A stretch of 64,000 nucleotides of DNA from Klebsormidium nitens (Eukaryota > Streptophyta > Klebsormidiophyceae > Klebsormidiales > Klebsormidiaceae). Below, in pieces: positions 35,805-47,090 of the stretch. How positions within the stretch are numbered: the first letter of the stretch is position 1; each line of letters begins with the position of its first letter. The position numbers were made by a program, and so were the translations under genes. The stretch spans positions 1 through 64,000 of the forward strand of contig DF237012.1 in the NCBI GenBank assembly GCA_000708835.1, read 5' to 3'. The notes under the pieces were generated by a model. It worked only from the letters and a program-made list of their open reading frames with translations, was not told the origin of the DNA and did not search any database.

Positions 35805-37494
35805 GAGGATTCGCTTGAAGAGAGTGGCCGGATCGGAAATGATGAGGATCTGGTGCTGCTTAAAGACAGAAGTGCGGAGTTCTGAGGATTGCACACATTA
35901 CAACGGCATCGACTTTGGAAATACAGGTGCATCATCCGAGTTAGCGAGTTCTTCGTAGAGGCAATGGTAGTTGGCCTGGCTGATCAGGCGAGCGAAATTT
36001 GAATTCAGCATCGTGCCACCGAGCATTTTAGGTAAATAGGCAGGTTAGTTGGATATATATACTGGCGATGTATCATTTTATACAGCTCCGACTAGTTTGC
36101 CCATTGGAATGAATCTATTGGCAGACATTGATATGGATTGCAACACCAATCAACAACATTTCTTAACGTTTGAATTCCATTGATCCATCCGACGGCATCG
36201 GACCCCTCAAGGGTGCTAACGACCCGAATCCCCAATTGCTGGCAGTTTGACCCGGACCTGGCTAGCTGGGAAGGGACCGTGGCAAAGCCTTGAGCCAGTT
36301 GACTTCTAGCAGATTGATTTTGAAAACACTAATCATCTACCGAGGGGGCGGCAGGTGTTGAGTTCTTGCCGCACTCACGCATAATCATCTATTCTGCTTG
36401 CTTACGGATTGCTTACGTTTACCGTACCCTAGTTAAAAAGCATGCAACATGTTCGTATGTGCTGGATTTGAACGGGAGCAGATTGCAACGATATGTGACA
36501 ACTTGTCGAGTCGCGTGCGGCTCATGGCATGCACGTCGAAAATCTGTGAAAAGAGGTGCATGACGTAAGAGATGGCGATCCTCCACGCCACATGCTCCCC
36601 TTGACCGTCCTTAAAGAATGCATGTAAGGACTCAAACATATGTGCACGTGATGGAAATGGGAAGCGACTCGAGTCACGTCCAGCCGCCTCCACAAGTGAG
36701 ATCAGGCTAGGGGGATGGGGCGGGGCCTAGATAGTCAAAGACGGTTACTAATCAAAAATATGCATGCTATAGCTTTGCCCTATAGTCGATGCATCGTGCA
36801 CCGCACTACCATGGTCGGAACATGCAGGCAGGCCAATGATCGCCCCAAGAATTATTACCGACGACACCGAACTTAAGCTTATATGATATGATCATTAGCG
36901 GTCAATAATTAATCTGTAGCTCAACACTTGGTTACATTGAAGGTCAAGGGTCGTCTCAAACAGCCACACGCAGCCGGAGCAACGTGGAAGCCGCGCTTGT
37001 TGACGGATATTCTCTTCTCGTACCTTAACATAAGGCAACCACATTGACGCGAAGATATCATATTGCCTATACCCGCAAAAGAAAAGGTACACGCGCCGCC
37101 GCTGCCGCCTTAACATACGTCGAAGTGCCGATTTCGGTAGATAATGCTATCAGCCTTTGCCGTCACGTCGAACAAAAGTAATGAGGACGCACACTTGCGC
37201 GCAAAACGGGAACTCCAACTTGCTCACAGTCCTGAAACCCGTACGTTTTCAGCTTGGTTAGTCTATCAAGACTTATAACTGGGCGGCGTGCATACCTTGT
37301 AGCGGCTGGAGAGGGGGCCGCCGTGCGTCAGCTTCGAGGCACGACGTTTTTGTGTCGTCTCAACGGCCCAACTTTCTTCTCGCCCAGTGCTCTCTAACGT
37401 CAAAGGTCAAGCGGAATCCTTTACCACCAGCAAATGATGGACACTAAGCGGCCTCTGGGTTATCTCAAATCCTAAACCCGCTATGGGTGCCTAT
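35805..37494. other. Convergent spacer between DPE2 and the esterase gene
   Basis: This 1.7-kb interval lies between two converging 3' ends and should hold both 3' untranslated regions and polyadenylation sites. Open frames here are short and show no splice-linked continuation. I see no gene, RNA or repeat. Confidence 0.5.
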
Positions 37495-40400
37495 TCACAC
37501 CGCCTCCGGCCACCGCTTCCCGTGCCAGCCCTTCTGCCGCCGGACGCCGTCAAGGTACGTCAGCAGCAGCTGCGCCTTCTCCACATTCACCTGGACACGT
37601 GAGAAGAAGAAGATGGCAGCGATTCTCGCCCGCTTTCAGAAAACGGGACCCGTCTTAGAACACCTCGCATCCGTGCCCGTAGATGCTGCCTAGATCAGCG
37701 TTCCAGAACGGAAGCTTTTTGACATCATGCTGACTCTGTTTTCCATCCCGCTTTACTCTTATTCGTGAACCAGCATTCTCGGTCCCTAAGTCTGGACGGC
37801 TTGGTGATACTTCGAACAACCGATGATCTCCGCTGGGCAGGATTTCTGAACCGCTCAAACAAGTCGACGCTTCAAGGCGATTCTGTGCTGTCAAAGAAAG
37901 ACGTTTGGTTCCACGAATTGTCCAGACCTTTAACAAGCGGCGACAATGAACGTATCCAGAAAGGCATTGTGATGCCGAGTTAGCGGTGCCGGGTTAGAGA
38001 TGTCGGGATTGACAATGGAACACCCACAGGCGACGGCCCCTTCTCACTCTCCATCCCGGACAATCTGCAGCAGCCCATGCAGCAAATGGTTACCGTTACT
38101 AACGGACGAACTTTGGGTTAACCTTCCCTAACCCAGCATCTTTTCATACAAAAACACGCGACCACAAAACAGCGGTAAGGGCAACCCGCCGAGAAACTCG
38201 CCTGCTGTCCGTAGTGCGAGCCGTCAAAGCTGGTCGCCTCCACCGTCAGGTTGTACGTCTCAAAGACGGGCACCCGCGGCCGGCCCTGCGCGCGCGTGCG
38301 CGCCTCGAAGAAGCGCTGGAGCGCGTCGTTGAACCGTAGGGTCGCCTCGGTCCCCTGCGTTTGGAGGAACTGCGCGGGTTTATTGCGCCCGGGCGCATGG
38401 CGCGCGATCCATACGTGCTCGGCCTGTGGGGACGCCTCCAACAGGGGCAGGATCTGCGCGGGCGCGGGGAGGGTTTTGTCAGCAAGCCATGTGTGGAGAG
38501 AAGACCACGCATATCTTTTTGACAGAGCATGCGATGTTGGGGGACGTCTCCAAAAGGGGCAGCATCTGGGCGCGCGCGCGGAGGGAAGGGGTTGTCAGCA
38601 TGCCACGTGTGTCAGAGCGATAAAGAAGGCCACGCGTATCTTATTGACGGAAGAAAAGAAAGGCAGAAGCGAAGGCTCCAATAGGGCAGAACATGCGTTG
38701 TGGGGGGCCGCCTCCAACAGGGGCAGGATCTGCGCGCGCGCAAGGGGGGGGGGTGGTTGTCAGCATGCCACGTGTCTCAGAGCGGTAGAGAAGGCCACGC
38801 GTATCCTTTTGGGGGAAAAGCAGATATTAACCAGAAACGACGAATACCAAAAGGGCAGGATATGCAATGTGGGGGAGGGGGGAAAGGTGGGGGGCTGGCG
38901 TCAGCATGCCCGCGCCTTTCAGAGCGGCAAAATGCAACTCGTATCTTCTTCTTTTGGTTGATTAGCCGGACAACCAGCTAAACATGGAAATCAAGGCTTC
39001 AAAGATCGTACGAGGCTTGACGTCTGAAGACGCGAGCAGAGGAAACGAAAGAGAGAATCGAAGGAAAGATGGCAGGCAAAGGGAGAAAGGAGGCGAAGGG
39101 CCAGGGGTGGCCTCAAGCGCCGGGCGTGTATCTTCAAGCGCTTTCCAAAAAAGGTTTCTAGGTGGCTCTGCGCTAGCAAATTTGAGCAGCAAGAACGATG
39201 TTCTGGTATTGGCGAGCGTAGAGGGGCTAGGTCGCTCTCCACAACTTGCTGCCTTTGTCCAGGCCTAGGTCGCCCCCGGTGGTGCCAAAGCCCGGGGACC
39301 GGCATGAGTTGATCTTACGATTTGTGACGCGTCTTGGCACCAGGCAGGAGGGGAGAAGAAATCCAGCGCCACGTCGGTCGCGGGCTTAACCACTTGAGTT
39401 AAGCGTCAACCGGGGGCGTCACCCATTTCAGAAGAGTTGCAACTGACCAGTTTGTTCTGACCGGTGAGGCGAGACAAAAGGGGAGACGGATCCGAGCAGC
39501 GGGCGTAACAACTGCGGGTTTAAGCGTCAACCGGGGCCTCTTCCGTTTCAGGAATGGTTTAATCGCGGGGTAATCACGCGGGGTTAAGCGCCAACCCGGA
39601 GCCTCACCCGTCTGAGGTGAGTGTCGATCGTGAGCGTCGCGTTCAGGTCCATGTGCAGCCCCACGCCGTGCAACACGACGGTGCGCGGGTGGTCCAGCAA
39701 GTGCGCGCGCAGCCACTTGTCGTTCATGAACGTGGGGTGCCGCCTGGAGGAAAACGCGCGCGATTAGGTTAGAGATTGTGCGCGAGTACGTCAAACCCTG
39801 TGCGCGGGTGGTCCAGCAAGTGCGCGCGCAGCCCCTTGTCGTCCATGACCGTGGGGTGCCGCCTAGAAAAATGCGCGATTAGGTTAGAGACTGTGCGCAA
39901 GTGCGTCTTACTGTCAAATGGTCCAGCAAGTGCGCGCGCAGCCTTCTGTTCGTCAGGAACGTGGACAGAACAGTCAACGATTCCAGATTTAGTTTGGCGA
40001 AAGGCTCACAGATCATGTGGCAATCGCTCTTCTAAAGGAATAGAGTTTTGTCCAAAGGGGAGTGGTGCCGTCCGAAGGGAACGCGCCGATCAACAACCGT
40101 CCCAATCCGTACATGCGTGCTTGCAGGATGGCCTGGTTGACAGACTACTTAGCAACTAAAACATTCTAGTACCCAAAAGAAAGACAAATGGGCGGAGACT
40201 TTGTGGATAATGGCGCGAGAGCGTCGCGGACATTGCCAGCCCTCAATCAATCCTTTAAGAAGCTGCCACGCCGTGCCGGTGCTCACTAGTGCAGGAAGTC
40301 GAGCTGCGGCGGGCGGACCCCAGGACACATTCACCAAGCTTCAAAATTCGACGCCCATTTTGAGCCAGCCCTTCAATCTAAACGCCCCGTTATAGCCTTG

Positions 40401-42667
40401 ATAGATACAGAACTTCATGTAGTGACGCCGGTACTATTCTTAGGAAGTGGACCCTTGGTCATCGAAGAAACCGTAACCGGGTCTGTCCATCACAAAATGT
40501 ACACGCTTGCTGCCCCTCTGGGCTATACCAAAAATCAACCATCTCACCAATGGAGAAAGTCGAGCTGCGGCGGGCGGACTCCTGGGCACATGAAGTTGAG
40601 CCAGTGAACGTGCACCTCGGCCGAGAGCTCCGCCGTGCGCCCCGCGAAGTCGCGCGTGGAGTGCACCCAGAACGGCCGGCACGCGCGCTCGTCGAACTGC
40701 TGCTCGCCTTGGCAAAACTCCTGTGGGCATCGCCAAAGTTTCGTTGTGGACATGGCGAAATGGTACTTCCTAGAGTTGCTTTCAAAGAGTGAGCTTCTTG
40801 GCTGCCCATCCAGGAAATAGAGATCCGCAAACGACACGAGAATTCTTGAAGTTTGTCGTGACAATCCTAACTCCAATTCTGTCCGAAGTACAAACCCAAG
40901 AGGAGTTCCATCATTTTCCTGTCTTCGGATTAAAGAAAAGAGAAGTTTAGCCTCTAGTTTGAGAAGACGTTTGGACGACCAATTCGTGGACATTTGACTG
41001 GTGGGGTTAGCAGAAGGCCCGACACTAGTGGTGGATTAGATTGGTAGAAGGAGACAAGGCGTCAAGTTCTCCGGAGCGAGATCCCAAACAGACAAATCGA
41101 AGCTGGCGTGAAATCGGATGACGCTGCAAGCGCTCACTGCATGGATTCCAACTTCAGGTGCGACACTGGCCACCCCCGCTAGCTTCTTCCGTCGAGCAGC
41201 CTCTAGTCTTCACACCTCACCCGATGATATCAGGGAATTCCGGACCCTTATCTCCCTGGCTATAAACACCGCACGACCCTGGTAAAAGGTCTGTCAAGAT
41301 GCAAGGGTTGATGCACGTGATGACCTGGGCGTTCATCCCTTTCAAACCTGCTCTCAAACCACCTTTTAGAACACCCCGTTCGAAGGTCCATTTGAGGGTC
41401 CTCCCGGCGTTCATTGGGCCACTCATGGCCTCTGTCAACTAGGGCAAAACGTGCCAAAAGGGCCCCAAACGAATTGCCACCAAACCCCCAAAACCCCAAA
41501 ATCTCAAAATCCAAAACCCAAACATACCAAAACCCTCATGTCACAAGATGCTAACTTACTGTGATGTCGGGCTGGCCCTCAAACTCCCATTGCTTCAGCG
41601 CCCCGTTCACGAAGTTATCCCGCAGCACCATGAAGAAGCCCCCCGTCAGCTGCCGCTCGAACGAGTCCCCAATGATGAGCACCGAGTCGAACGTCGACAG
41701 GATCTCGCACGCCTCGCTGGCACTGTGGACCCGTAGATCCGCCTCGCAGGGGCGGTCCGCGAAAAAAGTGCCGTTCCAGACCCCCCGACGAGACCCGTGC
41801 CGCACCGCCTCGAGCCACTCCATGGGGGGGCACGCTGGCCCCGGAAACGTGTATTCCATCTGGGGCCATGGGTCCGCGGCAGCTCTTACATTGGTGACTG
41901 CAAGAATGGAGGGCATTGGGCTAAGGGCTTCGTTAACTTCATGTCAGACTTCAGACTAGCACCAGGCTTATCAATTACTGGAAAAGCCCCAGCCCCAGCC
42001 GGTTGCCATGGAGATGAGATCCCGTCAGGACGTGAGAGCTGGGCGTACAACATTTTGACCCGCCTTTGGAAGTCCGGGCCAAAAGAGACAAGTGCACATT
42101 GATCTGCCGGCATTCTGGTCTATGGAGTATTTGTCTATAGCTATTGGTGGCGCTGAACAGCACAAAAGACATGGGTGCCTCGAATCTGGGTGGTAGCTAG
42201 CCGCATCACCCAGAGCCGCCAGCAAATACTGAGGTTGACAGGCTCGCAAAACCGCCAAATCATACCCTTCCAGTCCTTTGTGTGCATCTTGCCAGCAGGA
42301 TTGAACTCTGTGGGCGCCAGCTGGCGGCCCCTTGTTGTCTCATTATGCTCGTGTCCAACTAGATTCAAGTGTGCAAGCCCAGCACTTGAGTCCATTTCCC
42401 TACTTCAAAGCCACCTCTCAGCTCCACAACTAAGCCCCACCGACTCTCACCGTCACTGGATGCTGCTTCCCGCTTTCCCCCTGCGGTTTCTGCCCCTGCA
42501 GCTTTCTGTGGCTCTGCCTCCGCGAGCCGCGGGCACTCGATGAGCGCTATTGTCGCCACCTGGCTCCCACGCATGAGCACATTTGCAAGGCAGAGTAAGA
42601 GGAAGGATAGCACGGCAAGCATGACCGTGACTAAGAGCTGGGCCGTCCGCCCCCGGCCGGCCACCAT
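37495..42667 (-). CDS. Type II membrane SGNH/PC-esterase-like acyltransferase or esterase
   Basis: Six exons: 42451-42667, 41560-41897, 40548-40720, 39608-39743, 38202-38453, 37495-37590; in phase throughout, 403 aa. One hydrophobic helix at about residues 10-31 (QLLVTVMLAVLSFLLLCLA), preceded by basic residues, suggests a Golgi or plasma-membrane signal anchor with a lumenal catalytic domain. GDS at 149-151 (LIIGDSFERQL) gives the nucleophile Ser151. DGSHYGQQVN gives the Asp365-x-x-His368 pair. This GDS...DxxH layout is the signature of PC-esterases, which include plant TBL/PMR5 polysaccharide O-acetyltransferases and Cas1-type sialate O-acetylases. The surrounding sequence does not let me place it in either group; the substrate is unknown, and a cell-wall glycan is a guess. 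Intron 5 uses a GC donor (CAG|GCGAGT). Three of its introns carry exon-copy arrays. Confidence 0.8.
38457..38965 (-). repeat. Tandem relics of the esterase exon 5 start
   Basis: The acceptor and first bases of exon 5 (forward view gcctccaacaggggcaggat at 38434) recur near 38545, 38710 and, weakly, 38850. Each is followed by matching intron sequence (gtcagcatgccacgtgt, then aaggccacgcgtatctt). Units are about 110-165 bp. All copies lie upstream of the working exon in gene sense. Confidence 0.9.
39797..39965 (-). repeat. Two relic copies of the esterase exon 4 start
   Basis: The word ggtccagcaagtgcgcgcgc in working exon 4 (39691) returns at 39810 and 39920, with periods of 119 and 110 bp. The nearer copy also keeps the acceptor-side sequence gtggggtgccgcct. 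The farther copy is shorter and more diverged. Both lie in intron 3. Confidence 0.9.
40283..40328 (-). repeat. Copy of the esterase exon 3 end and donor
   Basis: The sequence gtcgagctgcggcgggcgga at 40298 matches the exon 3 end at 40559 (offset 261 bp). The adjoining ctcac (donor GTGAG on the minus strand) is also copied. It lies downstream of exon 3 in gene sense. Confidence 0.85.
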
Positions 42668-43880
42668 GCCGCTTGCTGGGCCCCAGGCAACGCAAACCCC
42701 AAGTCTGGTTCAATGCACTAGAACCTAGCTAGTCTATCGCACCAGTCTTCTTGCAGAGGTTCTCGGTGCGGCGGAGTCTTTGTTGCGGCGAATCTCAGCT
42801 TCAGCGAGTCTAGCTGCGGTGAGGGTTACTGTGGTGAGTTTAGCTGCGGCAAGTGGAGTCAAGCCGTAGTCTCCGAGTCTGTGATCAACTCTGTCCCCTT
42901 TGCTGTAGCACACAAGCGTGATTGAGAGCAATGCTGCTTAGCTGAAGGTTGGCAGCCACAGATATTTGTCAGAAAAGCTTCCTGTGAAGCTGAAGAATTG
43001 CAAACATTCCAGTTGCACTGGAAAGCACACCTACTAGCAGCATCGACTCCAGAGCTGGCAGCTAAGGGTGAACGAATCTACCTATCCTAAGCGGCTTGCG
43101 ACATCCAGGTACTCTGGAGCTACGAGTTCTCTTCAGACTCTTTTTACCTGCTGGTATATCAATATATGTTTCAACCCTTGCTGTTCTTCTGGAAAAAATA
43201 GTATACCGGCTGTGCTTCTTTTCTCGCAGCTTTTGACCAGCTACCTAATGCTTCGGGCCCGCTTCGGGGTAGACCATCATCTTTGACTTCGTTTCCATCT
43301 CCAGACAGAGTCAGCTTCGAGTCTTGAAATTTCGGGATGCCCTTTCTGTATGGAACATGAGGGGCAGCTTGGAGGGGAATGCTGTCAATGCTAACGTGGT
43401 GGCTTGACTACTGTCCCCAGTGCATGTGGGCAGAAGTAGGTGATCCGAGGTTGTACCTTCGAGTAGGTACATAGGACAACGTCGGCAGGATGGATCAGTA
43501 CTTGCACTGTGCAGCGACCCCCCCGGGGCAAGTTTATATCAATGATTGCTGCGCTCGCCCAAACTTTTCCATGACACAAACCCGTAGATGTAGATTACGG
43601 ATGCAGCTGCGTGTCAAAATTGTCAATAATTATTCAACTGGTAAATACCGCTCGGTCGATTTGTACACGTAGGCACGCACAGCCCGGCCCCCGGGGATCG
43701 CCGCCGCCAAGTCTGTAGCCGCTTTAGTGCCGATACGGTACGTCCGAGTCACAGGCTGTGGAGCCGGATAGGAAGTACAAGTTGAAGGGATCCCTCCACT
43801 AGGTCCCCGCGTTGGAGGGAAAAGTTGCACTTCGGAGGTTTCTGGGTGAACGGAATAGCGGAACCACCGGACTCCTTTCG
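42668..43880. other. Spacer upstream of the esterase gene; no gene seen
   Basis: This is the 5' flank of the minus-strand esterase gene. It shows short frames without domains. A local repeat of tgcggcgaa/tgcggtgag-like words lies at about 42770-42860. Confidence 0.4.
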
Positions 43881-43889
43881 CGCCACTTG

Positions 43890-43915
43890 TATATAGGGTT
43901 TTGCGACTAGGGTTT
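43890..43915 (+). promoter_or_regulatory. Possible core promoter: TATA box and telo-box-like motif
   Basis: TATATA at 43890-43895 is followed by TAGGGTTT at 43908-43915, both oriented toward the HEPN exons. The pairing resembles a plant core promoter. The first ATG downstream is at 43947 and opens a 57-codon frame that I cannot link to the HEPN exons. Confidence 0.35.
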
Positions 43916-44210
43916 GGCTGGGGTCAGGGCATTTCGGCTTTTGCTCATGGGAGGTTCAATGCAGCAGGAAGGATTGTATGCATCTTCTGAGCACCGCATC
44001 AGCATTGCCCTGCATGCCCCTCCTGATAGGATGTCTGAACAAATAGCAGCTGTCTTGATCGAGCATGCTCGAGGCCTGACGCAGCCGACCGCCAGCTTTG
44101 ACCGGCAGCGCCGCTAATCTAAGAAACTGTGAGCCGCACTTCAATCTTCCTTCAGAATAGGGGTGGCTTGGCCAAGAGAACGTTCGACAGATGAGGTGAA
44201 CGGGTTGCAG

Positions 44211-45043
44211 CTCGCCAAGCTGCCAGCAAACATGTGTTAAGAGCTTTGGCAGCGGTAAAGACTACTCCGTTCGTTCCGGTTCCTTGTGGTTCAACCGCTC
44301 TGTCCTCAGGGGATACCCCCTCAAAATCCTGCCGAATTCGGTTCGGTGCCGCAGGTCGCTAAGCTGCCATTGGATTTGTGCTGAAAGCTTTTGACAGCGG
44401 TCGGATTCTTGCGCTCCGCTTCTCGCTCGATGTTGACCGTTTCCGTCCGTGACTTGTATCGGAAACGCTCCGGAATCTGGTTTATCTCCGTCCGGTTTCA
44501 AATCTGTTTAAATGTGCGGGCTTGCATTATGCGGTGATGAGCCGTTGCTATGTTATGTAAGCGAGTCCTCCATTAAGCTTCTTGTCATTGTTACACAAAC
44601 TGAAAGGCCAGCGTAGCACCAAATCGCTACCACTGAATCCTCTTCATAGAATAGTATTCTGCGACCCAAAAGGGAGTCGAGCGGTGAGATTTGGGCGGCT
44701 GTTTCCGCTCCTTCCGTAGGTTTGACCGCTATATATTGAGACCTCGTTTATGATCTCACCCCGGAAACACGATTTTCCGCCCCAAAAAGAGAGCTTGGAG
44801 CCCGAATCTGTTAGAATAGGGGAGTACATTTCGCTCTATTTTCGAGTCTTATAAGCTTACATACTTCTGATGCAGGTTTCCTTGGTGGACGGCATGTACA
44901 TACCCACTCGTTACCCGAACGATTGTCCACGTGGCAAGATCCCAAGCGACGTCTTTTCCGCGCAGCAAGTCAACAAGGCACACGCAGCTGCTACTTCAAT
45001 ACTGGAGGGCTGTCGAGCTCCGTATGAGAAAGCGCGCTTGTAA
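44211..45043 (+). CDS. HEPN-domain protein (partial or decayed; two exons recognised)
   Basis: Two segments look like the HEPN fold of nucleotide-binding/RNase-related helical proteins. Segment 44211-44254 (acceptor ttgcag, donor GCG|GTAAAG) reads RQAASKHVLRALAA, matching the QAAEKALKAL-type helix. Segment 44876-45043 (acceptor tgatgcag, then stop TAA) reads SLVDGMYIPTRYPNDCPRGK and continues with KAHAAATSILEGCRAPY, matching the conserved YIPTRYP stretch and last helix of HEPN. The phases agree. The usual 40 or so residues between these parts are missing, as is the N-terminal helix, so further exons or decay must be assumed. A stop-bearing copy of the first exon follows 144 bp downstream. It could be a pseudogene. 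No partner nucleotidyltransferase is seen. Confidence 0.5.
44351..44400 (+). repeat. Decayed copy of the HEPN QAA-helix exon
   Basis: The sequence gcaggtcgctaagctgcc at 44351 aligns with gcagctcgccaagctgcc at 44207. Similarity continues through the agcggt donor region. An in-frame TAA marks it as non-coding. Confidence 0.7.
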
Positions 45044-47090
45044 AGTTGATTGTTTTACCCGTGCTTTCAGTCAGCCTGCGCTTATGCGGCTATCCACGAT
45101 CAGCTAAGACCAAGAGATCACTTTCACACGACTCGATAGCAGCTAATGCAAATTTCAGGCCCAGATCTGATAATGGTTGCGTTTGGACGCCTCCAAGATA
45201 CGAAGCCGCAAAATAGTAGTTGTCAAATAGTTGTTAGTTCGTCTCTAGCTGGCGACTCGTCTGCAAAGCGAGTCAGACTGGGCGCGGGGCAGATTGCAAG
45301 TAAGTGCACAGAACTTACGTACCGCTGTCGATCAGTGTCGTGAAGCTTGACATGCATTTATCGGCAACCTTGCTTGGAATTTGATGTACGGGCACAAATG
45401 TATGTGAATGCACCTTACTATAATCAACATGAAGCACAATGGTCCATATTAGGTGTGAGTCAGCGACCCAGACGCTTACGAGTCGATACATGTCACTGAG
45501 TGCGTTGATAGTTAATGGAATGTTGCAGTTCACATGTCTCAGGGTCACGGAACCTGTCAACGATTAACTTTCAATGAGGATAGAATTAACCTTGATATAG
45601 TACCTCATGAGATAAGGAGTCCGATCGCCAACATGGAACATGCAGTGTTCTAAAATTCTCAACCATGCACTGAGATTCAAAAAGCCTCATTCGGATTCGA
45701 GGAAATGAGCGAGTGGCTCACATTGGAAACACCATGACATGCCCGCCCCCGGTATCTACTCAGCATGATGGACTATACACACGATCCGGATGTTATGGAA
45801 GTGTTCTCAGGAGATCATTGAAGAGTTGTGCACTGAACATGACATGCAGAACTTAAGCTTTATGGACCAACTTGGAGAGGAGCACTGATACCCCACCGCC
45901 ACGTCGTGCAACTTCGCTTAGTCGATCGGTCGAATAGGCAATCCCGGCCCAATCCAACAAGTGATCCGTCACTTCAGTCGGGGGTTTCTCTACACTTTTT
46001 CGTTTCTTCGATTTGTTTAAGCTGGCTTGTTCCTATTTTTCTTTTCTTGGGCCCACGCGTTGGCACACAAGAGCCAGGAGCAGAAGACTACAAGCACGGT
46101 AAGTCTGCAATCTTCGGTTGACCGTACCTTTGACTACACTATGACTAGCGTCGTTATGAGGTGGTGCGCAGAAGGTGGTTTTGCGCTCAGTTTGGTAAGC
46201 GTGGTTTCCACTCATTGTTTGTGCTCTCGCCATCCACGTCTTTCACCCCCACCCTTAGCATGTCAGTGTTTGCATATCTGCTGAGAAGCGCATCTGCCTC
46301 TTAGGGCTACAGCCCCAAGCTCTTTCCCTCCTCTTGTTCTTGTGGACGGGCCTCGTTCGACAGGAGCGTGGTTTTCTATGTTGTATCATTGCATGTTGAC
46401 CAGCTCGGTTGCTCAAGTTTCAGCATAAGCCCAAGCCCAAGCCGTCTGTAGCTTGCAATCTAATGTTTGGGAATGCAAACCGCCGGTTCCTTTTTCCCCT
46501 TATGAGAAAAGATCCCCAAAGCTTTGAAGTACGGGGCAGGGGTCTTTTAATGGCCCGGCGTCCTGCATTTCCATCCTAGATGCGGTCATTATGCTGCACA
46601 AGCCATGCCAGATACTCCAATCTACCAAGTTCTACCTACCCAAACCGGCGCTACAGTCCTCCAGGAAGAACAAGAAGTTCAGGTGCTGGTATTCCCCAAG
46701 TACATTGCTGAGCAGCTTTTGCAGTGTTAGGAGAACATGTAGTGTCGGTATGGTGTACTACGAACGTTGGTAGGTGGGGTACACATGCATTAGCACTTGA
46801 AGAAGAAGCAAACGAAACACACACCACATATGTATGCCATGAGAAGCCTATGGCCTATTTGGCTACGGCGAGAACGAAAAGAGACCATCCGTCACGGTGG
46901 CGGGCCATGATCGTAAGTCAGGCTCGCATGGCAAGCTCTCAACGGCGTGCCAGCAGCTAGTACACAAGCACAGGCTCTTCAGATGCCTTGGTCCTATGCG
47001 ACGATATTACTAGGTTGATATGACACAATCTTTCTCATTTGCTTGAAATAGAGATGTTTGGTAGGGTAACATGATACGGTCTCTATACAT
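45044..47090. other. Spacer between the HEPN exons and the DRC3 3' end
   Basis: No gene is supported. The plus-strand segment near 46591-46730 is open in two frames and protein-like, but has no recognisable motif. A donor-like site occurs at 46098. The right end should contain the DRC3 3' untranslated region. Confidence 0.4.

Noticed and set aside
46591-46773. Protein-like text in two frames on the plus strand
   Set aside because: The two frames contradict each other, and neither has a recognisable motif or a confident junction.
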